The notes beneath the pieces are model-generated. The model saw only the letters and a program-made list of their open reading frames with translations. It was not told the origin of the DNA and made no database searches. Below, in pieces: positions 11,790 to 24,989 of a stretch of DNA of 64,000 nucleotides; within the stretch, counting starts at the first letter, position 1; each line of letters begins with the position of its first letter. Position numbers and translations under genes: made by a program. Source of the DNA: Mytilus galloprovincialis (taxonomy: Eukaryota; Mollusca; Bivalvia; Mytilida; Mytilidae); the NCBI RefSeq assembly GCF_965363235.1, contig NC_134846.1, forward strand, positions 64,655,121-64,719,120. Reading direction: 5' to 3'.

Positions 11790-12065
11790 CGTAAAAGAGG
11801 GGTGAACGATACCAGAGGGACAGTCAAATTCATAGATCAGAAATAAACTGACAACGCCATGGCTAAAAAAGATAAAGACAGACGGACAAAAAATAGTACA
11901 TAGTTTTTACTAAAGACTTAGAAACACGAACCCCACCGAAAACTGGGGGTGAAATAAGATGCTTCAGAAGGATAAGCAGATCCTGCTCCACGTGTGGTAC
12001 CCGTCGTGTTGCTTGTGTTATTACGAACCCGGTAAATATTCTAATTCGGTAGGTCACATTCAGAA
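11790..12065 (-). repeat. Mussel dispersed repeat, reverse orientation
   Basis: The reverse complement matches 42720-43020 (blocks 'ACCGAATTAGA', 'CACGACGGGT', 'GGAGCAGGATCTG', 'CCATGG.GTTGTCAGTTT', 'GACTGTCCCTCTGGTATC'). A further diverged reverse copy is at 40690-40960. Confidence 0.75.
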
Positions 12066-12282
12066 AACGCTTGACGGTTTTTTCTCACTTCCAACTAGGT
12101 AAATGATTGATTATTATACCCAAAGATAACACGAAGTCGATTGCCATATGATCATATTAATTCATCAATGAATCATAATTGTTCAATCAGTTTAATTGAG
12201 GTCTGGATATGGCATATCAGTATCTGTTTTTTATTTAAGACGTTACGCACGGTATTGCGTTGCAAGACGTAACATGTATAAT

Positions 12283-12875
12283 TGACAAAGGAGTAGCTCC
12301 GGTAAGGACCGATTTTGGCCTCAAATTTCAGTTTCATCTGACGAAAGATTTTGACCACTTTTTAAACACTTAAGTGTCTAATTCATATGATGCAGTTAAT
12401 TTATGTGAAAGATTTTAACTTATTTAGTCATTAAAAACGATCCGATCCAGGCTCAAATATGAGAAATCTACCAAATATGCGAAAAAATATCACTTTTCAG
12501 ATGGTTTTTGTCAAAAACGAAAGTGGCCGCATCCGTGTTCATCCTCAATCTTTATATATGTTATGTATTGTCATCAAATACAACTTCCATTTCAATATTT
12601 TGGATGAACACGAATGCGGCCACTTTCGTTTTACACGGAAACCGTCTAAAATTTAACTAAAATGCTGGAATTGTGAATATATCAGTAATTTAGTATGAAT
12701 TAATGGTGCTAGTTCTCAATATATGTGCATTGTATTGTCTAAAAGTGCCCATCTTTATGTAACAGAACCTTTCTACTATCCAATAAATGACTAAAAGTTT
12801 CCATTTTAACAATTTTTTAAAACTGCTATAGTTTGGGGCCAAAAAGGGGTCTTACTGGACCTACTCCTTTGACGC
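12283..12875. mobile_element. Inverted-repeat element with an inner hairpin
   Basis: Outer arms 12283-12325 and 12835-12875 are inverted copies (CAAAGGAGTAG.TCC.GTAAG and TTTTGGCC.CAAA blocks). Nested inside, 12492-12544 and 12602-12655 form a second inverted repeat of about 53 bp per arm (AACGAAAGTGGCCGCATCCG core). The ORF at 12459-12656 runs through the inner hairpin and is not a gene. Confidence 0.6.
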
Positions 12876-14106
12876 CATATACTAACTTTGACATTTTGTT
12901 ATCAAGAGCGGAGTACCTACTCGATCGACTTTTATCAAATAAATACCATAAGCTGAAGAAATGTTTCAAAATTTATCATGTATAAGGCAATTAATTACGT
13001 AAGGATAGTTTTTATTTTCTGATCTGTGATTAGATGAAAACAAATGCAAATTTTTCCTCTTTTTTTTTTGGATGGAATACATAGCAACCTTTACAAAAAA
13101 ATCTTGCTTCCGGAGGGACACATGAGAAGATAAATTTAGCCTGAACATTTTCTTGACAAATTGAACATACAAATTTATGGTATTTATTTCATAAAAATCG
13201 GTCATAAAATAATTCTGCAATATTTCTTTTTATAATGATTTTAGTTGAAATGATTTTTTTTTTAGATTGAACTCAATCATCCCGGAGTTTGTCCAATGTC
13301 TGTGCGAGTTTTCAGACTATTTCTCGATCTTTTAGCACTGATGGTTTAATTTTACCGTGAAATACGTATTTATATAGTTGTTTAAAATTTATAAGACCTT
13401 TGTAACTCGGATTCTAATCGGTTTCTAATCTATAAAGGTGTTTTAGATTTGCGTGAAAACTTTTGTCCATACGACAAATTATCCCTCGTCCCATACCCCT
13501 TTTTCCCCTGTGTCTATAAAGGGTTTATTCCTTATGTGTGTATGCTTTTCTAATCTGAATGTTATTTTGATTCAGCAGACAATTTTGAATGATCATTTCC
13601 CGGCATCATTTTAACTGCCTAAACAGTTCGTAAATAGTATTTGTATAAAAGACGCCACTGCGCAGAAACGTCAAAATGACACCCTTGGACATAATGGCTA
13701 GACATAGGGAATACTTTCCGAAAAAAAATTATAAGGTCATAATGTTAGTAAGAAGATCCGACTCATTTAACCATTTGTATGAACTTATAATTTGTATCCT
13801 ATAAATATGTTAGTTTTGTATTATAAATGCATATTTAGTATTTATACAACATGTTTCACCTAAGGAATGGACAAAAATAACGTTTGGACAAAGTGGCTAG
13901 ACATTCGATTTTTAAAAAATCTGCTTCAAGAAAAAGTTTTTTTTTACATTTGAAACTTTGAAAATGTTTATCTTTTTCTGAACTTTCTATTAAGTATAGT
14001 TTTAATATGATTTGATTATTTTATAGGGATAATAATAAAACTGAAATTTTGATAAACTTTCCTCAAAACTCATTAAGACAGGTTCCTCTGCTGAATATTT
14101 CGTTGA
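12876..14106. other. Intergenic, nothing recognised
   Basis: AT-rich sequence with no supported gene. The reverse ORF at 12966-13220 lacks any motif. Confidence 0.4.
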
Positions 14107-14967
14107 AGGCTTGCACTTGAATTTTTACTTGATAACATTTTTGTTCGCTTCGGAGATTCCGTATATCGTCAAGTTATTGGAATTCCAATGGGGACTAACT
14201 GTGCACCACTTATTGCGGACCTGTTTTTGTATTGTTATGAGTTACAATTTATGACTAAAATTAGCAAAGACCCATCAAAACAACATTTGATACAAAAATT
14301 TAACAATACTTTTAGATATTTGGATGATATATTGGCTCTAAATAATGACGACTTCAGTATGTATACTAAAGAAATTTATCCTGTAGAACTTACTTTAAAT
14401 AAAGCTAATGATAACAATGACCACTGCCCTTTCCTCGATCTTGATATCTATATCATAAACGGGAAGCTTAATACAAAAATTTATGATAAAAGAGATGATT
14501 TTTCATTTCCTATTGTTAATTATCCATTTTTAGATGGTGACGTTCCCTTGTCACCATCTTATGGTGTTTATATATCTCAACTTGTACGATTCGCTCGTGT
14601 ATGTAACAATGTATTAGATTTTAGCGAGAGAAATTTATGTATTACTGAAAAATTATTACACCAGGGTTTTCGATATCACAAACTGGTCAAAACATTTACT
14701 AAATTTTATCACCGGTATAAGGAAATAATTCGTAAATATAACTCAACATGCAGACATCTTATACGTTCAGGTATTTCACATCCAAAATTTTATGGAAATA
14801 TTCTTTATAAAGCACAAAAATGTCAGTATTCTCCTCAGAAACTAACAAAACCTTTAAATAGACTTATTAAAAGGGGATATAGTTACGATACTGTTGTCAG
14901 GTCATTAAAGATTGCATATTTTGGCTTTAACATTGATTCACTGATAGGGTCTTTGCATCGGAACTAA
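14107..14967 (+). pseudogene. Penelope-like reverse transcriptase, 5'-truncated
   Basis: The frame is open from just after a TGA at 14104 to the TAA at 14965-14967. It carries reverse-transcriptase motifs: IPMGTNCAPLIADLF (nucleotide-binding region), FRYLDDIL at 14314-14337 (the YLDD catalytic pair) and PFLDLDIYIINGKLNTKIYDKRD, which resembles the Penelope-like pattern FLD-x-I...T-x-Y-x-K. The palm's N-terminal half, including the first catalytic Asp, is missing, so this copy cannot be active. The ATG at 14188 is internal to the conserved motif and is not a real start. No GIY-YIG endonuclease follows. The Penelope-like assignment is from motif memory; the RT identity is solid. Confidence 0.75.
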
Positions 14968-15625
14968 ACACATTTATTTCTAAAAAAAACAGTTGTTGGC
15001 ATGACACGGGTTATGTTCTTCTCATATATTTTATGATAGTATGATACTAAACCCAAAACGGGAGGGATTGTACCTGATATTCATATGATGAAGACATAAT
15101 CTTTCAATCAGTTTAATTGAGGTCTGGAGCTGGCATGTCAGTTAACTGCTAGTAGTCTGTTGTTATTTATGTATTATTGTCATTTTATTTATTTTCTTTT
15201 GTTACATCTTTTGACATCAGACTCGGACTTCTCTTGAACTGAATTTTAATGTGCGTATTGTTATTGTTTTACTTTTCTACATTGGCTAGAGGTATAGGGG
15301 GAGGGTTGAGATCTCATAAACATGTTTAACCCCGCCGCAATTTTGCGCCTGTCCCAAGTCAGGAGCCTCTGGCCTTTGTTAGTCTTGTATGATTTTAAAT
15401 TTTAGTTTCTTGTGTATAATTCGGAGTTTAGTATGACGTCCATTATCACTGTACTATTATGCATATTTTAGGGGCCAGCTGAAGGACACCTACGGGTGCG
15501 GGAATTCTCGCTACATTGAAGACCCATTGGTTGCCTTCGGCTGTTGTTTGCTCTATGGTCGGGTGGTTGTCGCTTTGACATATTCACCATTTCCTTTCTC
15601 AATTTTATTGGTTCAAAGTTCAGCC
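14107..15625 (+). mobile_element. 5'-truncated retroelement including 3' noncoding tail
   Basis: The RT fragment is followed by about 650 bp that looks like the element's 3' region (blocks 'AATCAGTTTAATTGAGGTCTGG', 'CATGTTTAACCCCGCCGCA', 'CGGAGTTTAGTATGACGTCC', 'CATTGAAGACCCATTGG'). The same tail blocks recur at 15785-16060, and one of them at 12178-12215, confirming that it is repetitive. Truncation at the 5' side is typical of target-primed insertion. Confidence 0.7.
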
Positions 15626-15784
15626 AATTCCAAAAAAACGGGTATGATGTTATAATATAAATCTAGTAGGAAGCTGATATACTAAATTTCGAAGATTTTA
15701 TGTGCAAAATTACAACAGAACATAGAGAAATTCATTTAATTTAATCTGAAATGTTCGGCCTGACATGCAATTTTTAACGCAAAA

Positions 15785-16060
15785 GTAAGATTTGTGAGTT
15801 CAAAAAAATAGTCTGGTATGTTGGTTTTTTTTAGTTCTTTTATATATTTCGGAGTTTAGTATGACGTCCATTATCGCTGAACTAGTATATTTTTGTTTTG
15901 TTTAGGGACCAACTGAAGCACGCTTCAGGGTGCAGGCATTTATCGCTGCATTGAAGACCCATTGGTGGCATTCGGCGGTTGTCTGCTCTTTGGTCGGGTT
16001 GTTGTCTTTTTAACACGTTCCCCATTTCCATTTTTAATTTTTATTAAAACGGAAATCTAT
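15785..16060 (+). repeat. Second copy of the retroelement 3' tail
   Basis: 'CGGAGTTTAGTATGACGTCC', 'CATTGAAGACCCATTGGTGG' and 'GGTCGGGTTGTTGTC' repeat the tail at about 15420-15600, starting only 160 bp after the first copy ends. Confidence 0.75.
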
Positions 16061-17650
16061 GTATCATCGTCATCATAGATTTTTTAAAGATAAATCTAGG
16101 TATTAGAAGTTAAGATTTAATTATTTTAAGACAAATGTAAGACAGTTTTACGCCGATTGTATGCGCTTTCTATACAAATGTTCATCTATTTTAAAGAATT
16201 CTTACAGTAAAATTTCATATGAATTAAGAAATAAATGCGTTCCTTTGTCTTTTTGTCTAAGGTTGTATACAAAGTTTTAAGCAAAATATATGACATTGCT
16301 CATTTACTGTTCTTTAGCCCTTAGTTCCGTGCATTTGCTTTCCTATTATTTATTTTACAATTTCAATCATTTTTATTTCGTTTTTAAAAAGAGAGACGAA
16401 ATACACAAAATCTTGATTTTTTTGTGTAAATGAACAATAACTTTTATTACCAATATTTTTGTGATAATTTCTCTACTTTTTCAGTACTTCCATGAGGATT
16501 AAAAACAAACATAATATTAAAATGTATTGTAGTTGTTATATATTCGAGACTGGTTATTCTCAAAACAATGATAAATTGACTATGCGGACAAAAGGAGCAG
16601 TATATATGTTAGGAGAAGAATATGATAAGTATATACATATACCGGTATATGGAAACAAACATTATACACGGTATACAGTCTGTGAACCTGAACCTATTTT
16701 AAACAGGATAAGACATAAAATGAGTCGCAAGAATAATCCGTTACTGATCATCACGTGACATACCGGTTGCTTAATACTTTGAATATGCTGATACAGGTCT
16801 ATTTCCGAAATGAGGCACAACTAAAACTATTGACGACAATACTACAATTAAACAGACCTTGATAGCTCACAGAAAAAAAATAAAGTCCATCTTTTCCGTT
16901 GGGTACTATTATATCAGTATGTGTAAAAATCTTAGGAAATCCGGAAACACACTCTGAGGTATTGTTTCAAATGTGATGTATAATGCATATATTGGTGTTG
17001 TTAAAATGCTGCTAAAAATATAAAGATTTAGATGTTCGGGACATATAAGTGTTGAAAATATGCCACAAAGCCCTACATTGTTACCTTAAAAAAAATAGTA
17101 GTGCATATAAGGTTTCTATTCTAGGATGTACTTTTTTACGTTGCATACTTTTAGCAGTATGTAAAATTTCATTGTCCATATTTACAGAATTGCAACCTTG
17201 AAAGTGTTTACTAGTAAATTGTCTATCATCAGACCCATCACACTCATTTTAGTCGATATCTAGTATAAAGTTTTAAATCAATAATAATAACGTTTGATAT
17301 GAAGTTGATGGAGTGTATTAAATACTTAGTATAAGGAAGTGCACATCTTACTACTTAATACTTGTACTAAAATTCTGTACTCTCCCTCACTTAACTTTGG
17401 GTCTTCCACATACTTCAATTTGACCGCTACGCATGTAAATCTATACTGGTAACATTCCCAAGTTATATCTCTCTGAGATGAAACATAAAAATCATAGCTG
17501 AGAACTATTAGGTTCAGTAGGTAATCCAAGCAAAATATCTATGAACAGTAGAGAGAGGCGTTGTTTGTGAAACAGCTGTATTTAAAATGTGCAACCTCAA
17601 AAATGAAGAGGGCTCATGGATAAATGTACTCTAACAAGTCTTTAAAATTT
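16061..17650. other. Intergenic, nothing recognised
   Basis: Two ORFs (16492-16758 + and 17326-17529 -) have ATG starts and less biased composition than most, but I recognise no family and see no splice or repeat context. They are left unannotated. Confidence 0.35.
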
Positions 17651-17654
17651 GTTA

Positions 17655-18571
17655 ATGTTATGTCTGCTAACTAGTTATATAGTACACTTTAAGCCTCTTT
17701 CTGACTGCTGAGTATCTGCTGAACACAAACTAGCTTTTTAACAGTGATTTAATTTTATTTCAATTTAAATGGGAGTCAAATAAAGAAAGTCGAAACAGAT
17801 AAAAGCTTTAATTTAATAAACAAACATGATCAAACATGTTGTTATCTGCGTTGACTTGTGTTATACCGCGGAAGTGTTATTCCCAAATGAACACAAATTA
17901 AAAGTACAAATCAAATAATGGGTAGAAAAGTCATCTGTCAATTTCGAAACCGAAAGCAAGTTTTTTCTTCCTTTTAACGCTATTTAATTGAAATTTAAAA
18001 CTAAATTTAACTGTTAAAGTTATATACAGTTAATTGGTATTATGCTGAAACAGTTTCATATTTTGGATTTCAAACATTGTAATAGACTATTATCCGTGTT
18101 GAAGGCCGTACTTTAACCTATAATGGTTTAAATGTTATGTCTGCTAACTAGTTATATAGTACAATTCAAACCTCGTTCTGACTGCTGAGTACCTGCTGAA
18201 CACAAACTAGCTTTTTAAAAGTGATTTAATTTTATTTCAACTTTAAATGGGAGTCAAATAAAGAAAGTCGAAACAGATAAAAGCTTTAATTTAATAAACA
18301 AACATGATCAAACATGTTGTTGTCTGCGTTGACTTGTGTTATACAGCGGAAGTGTTATTCCCAAATAAACACAAATTAAAAGTACATATCAAATAAAGGG
18401 TAGAAAAGACATCTGTCAATTTCGAAACCGAAAGCAAGTTTTTTCTTCCTTTTAACGCTATTTAATTGAAATTTATAACTAAATTTAACTGTTAAAGTTA
18501 TATACAGTTAATTGGTATTATGCTGAAACAGTTTCATATTTTGCATTTCAAACATCGTGATTGACTATTAT
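17655..18571 (+). repeat. Tandem duplication, 477-bp period, two copies
   Basis: Copy 1 (17655-18102) and copy 2 (18132-18571) are very similar throughout, with scattered substitutions (for example TTATCTGCG versus TTGTCTGCG). Each contains the near-palindrome AACATGATCAAACATGTT. Noncoding; local unequal duplication. Confidence 0.9.
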
Positions 18572-18599
18572 AATCTCTAATGAATAATTATATTTGATC

Positions 18600-19100
18600 G
18601 AAAATCCAAGTCCTTAATGAATGTACATTTTAATTGTCCGTCCGAAAAGACCCTCATTGGTAGTCATAATCGTTAAAAAACACCCTCAACATCATTTTGA
18701 TTTAGTGTTTTTATAAATGTACACAGGTCCCATAATTTTATTTAACGTTTATAATTCCACATGAACTAAAACAACTTCAGTCTACAAGAAATGTAAAAAA
18801 TATGATATAACAAAAATGACTCAACAATAAATTCAAAATGGGGAATTCTATAAATAAAAATAACAATACCAAACGCTCGTCTATATCATCCAACGGTAGA
18901 AGCGGGAAAAAACTGTTATATTCCTGACTTAGTACATACATATTTTTAGGAAAAAAGGTAGGTTTAAACTGGTTTTCAATCTAGCTGAACCTCCAATTTG
19001 TATATTAAATTGTGTATCTTTGTGTAATTTTTGTTATTAAAGCATCAGCAGATTACTAATTTCCGTTTGCCATAAATACATTCAGCAGATACAATTCAAT
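18600..19100. other. Intergenic with degraded repeat fragments
   Basis: 18830-18970 resembles a decayed mussel repeat ('TTATATTCCTGACTTAGTAC'). No gene. Confidence 0.4.
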
Positions 19101-19107
19101 GTAAAAT

Positions 19108-19250
19108 TTAGGAATTTTGGTCTTCAATGCTCTTCAACTTCGTACTCTATTTGGTCTTATTAACATGTTTTGATTCGAGAGTCACTGCTGAGTCTTTTGT
19201 AGACGAAACGCGCGTCTGACGTAATTATAAAATTTTAATCCTGGTATCGA
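19108..19250 (+). repeat. Mussel GACGAAACGCGCGTCTG repeat
   Basis: 'GGTCTTCAATGCTCTTCAAC' through 'GTAGACGAAACGCGCGTCTG' matches the family seen at 2270-2400 and, inverted, at 41830-41960. Confidence 0.75.
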
Positions 19251-19446
19251 TGATGAGTTCATTATCATACAAGAATATGACGATTGTGTACTCGTATTGG
19301 ATATATGAAAGATATTATTCTCTGAAGAAATTTCAGATAACACAAAGGTATACGTTGATATCACACAACGGAATGTTAGAGAAGAAAACACGACTGAAGA
19401 ATAAGACAACACTTAGGAATAACCGTATATCATTGAAACACGACTG

Positions 19447-20425
19447 AATTGCTGTTTGTCATATTGTACTCCAGTTATCACCACTGAATGCAATGATTAT
19501 ATTGCTGTTTGTTATATTGTACGCCAGTTATCACCACTGAGCTGCAATGATTGTATTGATACTAGTCATATTGTACGCCAGTTATCACCACTAAGCTGCA
19601 ATGATTGTATTGCTGTTTGTCATATTGTACTCCAGTTATCACCACTGAGCTGCAACGATTGTATTGCTGTTTGTCATATTGCACTCCAGTTATCACCACT
19701 GAGCTGCAATGATTGTATTGCTGTTTGTCATATTGTACGACAGTTGTCACCACTGAGCTGCAATGATTGAATTGCTGTTTGTCATATTGTACGACAGATA
19801 TCACCACTGAGCTGAAATGATTGTTTTGCTGTTTGTCATATTGTACGGCAGTTATCACCACTGAGCTGCAATGATTGAATTGCAGTTTGTCATATTGTAC
19901 GACAGTTATCACCACTGAGCTTCAATGATTGAATTGCTGTTTGTCATATTGTACGCCAGTTATCACCAATGAGCTGCAATGATTGTATTGCTGTTTGTCA
20001 TATTGTACACCAGTTATCAATACTGAGCTGCAATGATTGTATTACTGTTTGTCATATTGTACGCCAGTTATCACCACTGAGCTGCAATGATTGTATTGCT
20101 GTTTGTCATATTGTACGCCAGTTATCACAACTGAGCTGTAATGATTGTATTGCTGTTTGTCATATTGTACGCCAGTTATCACCACTGAGCTGCAATGATT
20201 GTATTGCTGTTTGTCATATTTTACGCCACTTATTACCACTGAGCTGCAATGATTGAATTGCTGTTTTTCATATTGTACTCCAGTTATCACCACTGAGCTG
20301 CAATGATTGTATTGCTGTTTGTCATATTGTACGCCAGTTATCACCACTGAGCTGCAATGATTGTATTGCTGTTTGTCATATTGTACGCCAGTTATCACCA
20401 CTGAGCTGCAATGATTGTATTGCCA
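19447..20425 (+). repeat. 54-bp minisatellite, about 18 copies
   Basis: The unit is of the type CTGTTTGTCATATTGTACGC + CAGTTATCACCACTGAGCTG + CAATGATTGTATTG, with 54-bp period and mostly single-base variants. Because 54 is divisible by 3, the array stays open in one frame on each strand (about 18-residue repeats such as CNDCIAVCHIVRQLSPLS on + and DKQQYNHCSSVVITGVQY on -). No start context, splice signal or flanking exon supports translation, so I call it a minisatellite. Confidence 0.92.
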
Positions 20426-20469
20426 CATTTTATTACACATCAGTAACAGCATACACTTCAAAAACAAGG

Positions 20470-20540
20470 TTTTATCCACCATTTTCTACATAAATAAAAT
20501 GCCTGTACCAAATCAGGAATACGCCAGTTGTATTTTATTA
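20470..20540 (+). repeat. Fragment of mussel dispersed repeat
   Basis: 'ATCCACCATTTTCTACATAA...AATGCCTGTACCAAATCAGG' matches the family at 3450-3860. Confidence 0.6.
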
Positions 20541-20809
20541 TACCTTCGTTGTTATTGTACTATTCTGGACATTATAGACATTATATCCAGGATTATATTA
20601 GCATTAATCTTGAAACGTGGCACAATGTAAACACTAAACATGTATATATCATCGTAGGTTACAGAATTTTTACATTTGTTCTAATTCAGATTTATTGGCC
20701 ATAACAACAAGCATCGAACAGCAAAACGTTTGTTGATTATTTCCGCCAATCAATGAAGCGCGGTGCTCATGAAAACTGAATTTTAACATAAAAATGTCAT
20801 CATATCCAT

Positions 20810-23616
20810 AACAAAAAGAGTAAACAATGTGTCTAGCAGGCTATTTGAGTCTTTATGAAATTAGTGAAAACTGTTTACCCAAAAACACACCAAGTTTCCG
20901 TATATGTATAAAACTAAATCCGAGATATTCAAGAAAAATGTATTACCGATACAGAATGATATAAAGTCAACATAACCAATGTTCAATTTTTTTCGTTGTC
21001 AAGCAAATTAAAACAGGCATAAACATTTGATTCTAAGAAATCAAGAAGACCTTATTTATAAATCCAACCGTTGATACCCCCCTCCCCCCATTATCTATAC
21101 ACAAACAAATAAATTTAAGTCTTTATCGCTCATTTTGATCTTAAATTATCTGAAAATCTTAACTTAAAACGTTAAATCGTATGTAGAGTTGAAGTAATTT
21201 TTTTAGACATTTTGTGTTTTTTGTAAATTCAGTACCGTTCTGACATTTTACTTTCCGTAAATCCAATACGGACCATTAACTTTTTAATTTAGTATGATAG
21301 TGTTTCGACTTCTGGACAGATGGAAAACATTTTGAATAAATCTTAATCGAATGTAGTTTATTAGTTTGAAAAATAAATTAAGCACAAACATGTCTGAATA
21401 ATTCATGATTGTCCAGTGATGGTATATAAAAAACCAGAATCTAATAACGAGTATTCGTTTTGTAAAAAAAAACTGCCTTCCTATTTATCCCTGGAAAAAC
21501 TATTATTTTAAATTTGTGGCTAGCGGCTTATCGTAGTCAATCTATGCGCAACAGAATCTAAATAATTGTCTTTGTATCCATAAATGGTTTTTCTTCTTTT
21601 TTTTATTAAAAGTTTTGCTAGTTAATCAGCTCAATAGCTATATACCCTTTTTAGTTTTCGGTTCGGTGTGAGCCACGGCTCCATGTTGAAGACCGTACCT
21701 TGACCTATGATGATTCAATTTTATAAAATTGTGACTTGGATGCAGAGTTGTCTTATTGTCACTTATACCGCATCTTCCTATATCTAATAGTGCAGCAAAA
21801 TGAAGAGGGGGATTTGGATGAAAATTTATATAATTTATGTTATTAATGTAGTTAAATTATTTATCTGAATATTACTTTCTTGGAATATCACAGTACTAAC
21901 CGGATTGTATAAGGAAACTGGCAAAGGTTAATGACCGTACTGAGAACTCGAGGCAAAAACTAACATTATATCATAAAATATTCGAAATAGAAAACCAAAA
22001 ATTAGTGATATGTATCTCTAACTTGATGATAACAGATAAAATAGTAAAAGGAAACTGCCAAACTTTCAAGACCAGACATTCCTATCTAAGATTTTTATCA
22101 AGTCATTTCCGAAAACAGGAAGCCGCAACTTTTGTAAAATGAATTTAAATAAGGAACTTTAATTTTAATTTTCCCAAAAGATATACTAAGAAGTTGATTT
22201 ATTAAAACCTTCCATGACAATGAAATGTTATTTAAGATGAAGAGATTAGTTAAGTGTTTCATTTAAGGGGGATCATCCAAAATGGGAAGGCGTTGTCTCT
22301 TCTACAAACACGTGCACTTTCTGAATAATCGTATAGCTATGTCAATATTGATCTTGAGCTTTAAAATGAAAGGCAATTTTGAAACTGGTCACGTCGAGTT
22401 ATAGAAACCGTTTAAGTTTGGTTATTACGCAGATAATAATTGGCATATTCTGAACCAATGTATGGCATATATAATATCTTTAAGAACACCCTCTTCTCAT
22501 TCTAAATGTAAATGTGAATAAAAAGGAGAAGAGGCGTGTTTGGTGCGTGAGATAACTATCTTCTTAAGTCCAAATAAGTGTTACCAACAATAGATTATAT
22601 TCACATTTTTTACTTTTTGTTTTGGACAACTGCAAGACAAGATAACTAGTTTTTTGCCAAAGATTCAATTGGATTATTGTGAGAAATAATGCTGAAATTT
22701 TTTTTCATTTTGTCTTTTATGCATAGTTGTGTGACACTTTCGCAAATTTTCAGGATTACGGTTTATAAGTAAAATATTATGCTCTCTTTCAGAAAATGTA
22801 TTTTGAATTATTGTAATGAAGTTAGTTTATAATTTGGCAAAGAAAGTTTTTGATTATCCTTTTTTATAATATTTCTATTAACTTAAATTTATTATTGATG
22901 CCGCTACACCTCATATGATGCAAAGCGTAACAATTTATATATATTTGTTTACATATTAACATTTCATAGATGTATAAGAGGCTACGAATTTATTAGTATA
23001 AAAAAAACATGTGGTATCTATTGCCAATAAGACAACTCTCCACCAGAGACTAAATGACGTAGATGTAAACGAACTATAGGTCTATTTGTTTTATTCACTT
23101 TTAAAAGACCTACAACGACCTCCAATAATCATTTTATAAGAAATATTGAAATTGAATAGATATAGAAATGTCTAATATATATTTTACATTAGCCTTTAGA
23201 GAATAAAATTATTTTAGCGATGTCAAGTGCTGAACGTGAATATGTACACGAGTTGTTCATATTTCCAGGCATCTATTAAATATTCATATCTAAATATAGA
23301 TAATCATGTACTTTCTAAGTATCAGATAGTCTGAAGGATAGAAATACTTCACAGTCCATCAATGACCTAATATGGTTTAAACACGCTCTTACCCATACAA
23401 ATTAGCTAACTTTGTATATACAACTTACGAAATTGACGCCCCTTGTAATATAAATATAATGACAGTGTTCGTTGCTCGTGATTGTGGCTCAAAGGTTGTA
23501 AACGAAAAGCTTTTCCATGAGGAGGGCCGACCTGAAAGAAATTTATATGTTACACCTGCTAGTCATAGTAGTACACTGGAATTATTCCATTCAATATTAA
23601 GGTAGTAAAGTTTATA
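20810..23616 (+). repeat. 2.8-kb tandem duplication, copy 1 (uninterrupted)
   Basis: The unit begins AACAAAAAGAGTAAACAATG and ends GGTAGTAAAGTTTATA; copy 2 begins directly at 23617. The two copies are nearly identical, with few substitutions (for example ATGTAGAG/ATTTAGAG near 21181/23989). Copy 1 has about 66 bp at 22545-22610 that copy 2 lacks. A mussel 'CATGTGGTATCTATTGCCAA' repeat fragment lies at 23008-23060. No gene is recognised in the unit. Confidence 0.93.
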
Positions 23617-24209
23617 AACAAAAAGAGTAAACAATGTGTCTAGCAGGCTATTTGAGTCTTTATGAAATTAGTGAAAACTGTTTACCCAAAAACACACCAA
23701 GTTTCCGTATATGTATAAAACTAAATCCGAGATATTCAAGAAAAATGTATTACCGATACAGAATGATATAAAGTCAACATAACCAATGTTCAATTTTTTT
23801 CGTTGTCAAGCAAATTAAAACAGGCATAAACATTTGATTCTAAGAAATCAAGAAGACCTTATTTATAAATCCAACCGTTGATACCCCCCTCCCCCCATTA
23901 TCTATACACAAACAAATAAATTTAAGTCTTTATCGCTCATTTTGATCTTAAATTATCTGAAAATCTTAACTTAAAACGTTAAATCGTATTTAGAGTTGAA
24001 GTAAATTTTTTAGACATTTTGTGTTTTTTGTAAATTCAGTACCGTTCTGACATTTTACTTTCCGTAAATCCAATACGGATCATTAACTTTTTAATTTAGT
24101 ATGATAGTGTTTCGACTTCTGGACAGCTGGAAAACATTTTGAATAAATCTTAATCGAATGTAGTTTATTAGTTTGAAAAATAAATTAAGCACAAACATGT
24201 CTGAATAAT
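23617..24209 (+). repeat. 2.8-kb tandem duplication, copy 2, left part
   Basis: Matches 20810-21402 and is broken at ATAAT (24205-24209) by the 24210-30576 insertion. The remainder resumes after 30576. Confidence 0.93.
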
Positions 24210-24989
24210 AAGATTTATTCCTATGAAGAATAAATCCGGTTATCGGAGGAAAGTGGGCTTACGTTTTGGGAGTTGTCCCGCTTTGAACACGTGGTGGAAC
24301 TTGTTATGTATTATGAGTCACGTTAATTATTTTAACCTTGATAACTGTGACGTCATCATTCTTTCTTTACCACGTACGATACAGCAGAGGGAAGACGCAA
24401 AAAATTGGGTTCCGTATGAATTAACTAATGTTTGTTTCAAAAGTTACAAAAGTTAATAATATTTCTTTGATTTGGTATATGAAATGGATGTCTTTCAAAA
24501 AATCTTAATTTACTGAAAAGGTTCGGAAAGTTTGAAAGATAGGAAAAGCACATGGTTTTGATCCAGTATAAAATAGTGTTAAAGATTTTATATCTTTTGT
24601 TGTTTCTTCTGTAAAGAGTTTCTAAATATTTCATTGTAAATTTTTAATTGTTGGTTTAATTCAGTGGAAATCATGAATTATATTTCCAAAAATAGAAATT
24701 TTAACAGACCTGTAATTTCAGATAAAAACTGCGCACATGGTTTTACAGACACGTGTCGCATGGACGTCTGCGATTTTAAAACTATCGTTATATGAAATGT
24801 TTCATCTGCTACACAGCAAGCAATTTAAAGAGAAACCAATAATGAATAAATGTATGAAGTTTATAAAATATACAGATCTAACATTGTTGGGTTGATGTTT
24901 AGACGAGTTGTATAGATATTATAACTTTTCAACGGTCGTTTCACTAATATTATTGTAGTAATTTTTCAGTTTTAAAAACCAAACATCTT

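Noticed and set aside
16492..16758. 88-codon ORF with ATG start
   Set aside because: No motif, no splice signals and no paralogue in the window; length is unremarkable for this base composition.
19456..20482. Repeat protein genes on either strand
   Set aside because: The open frames follow from a 54-bp period; they are open on both strands and have no flanking exons.
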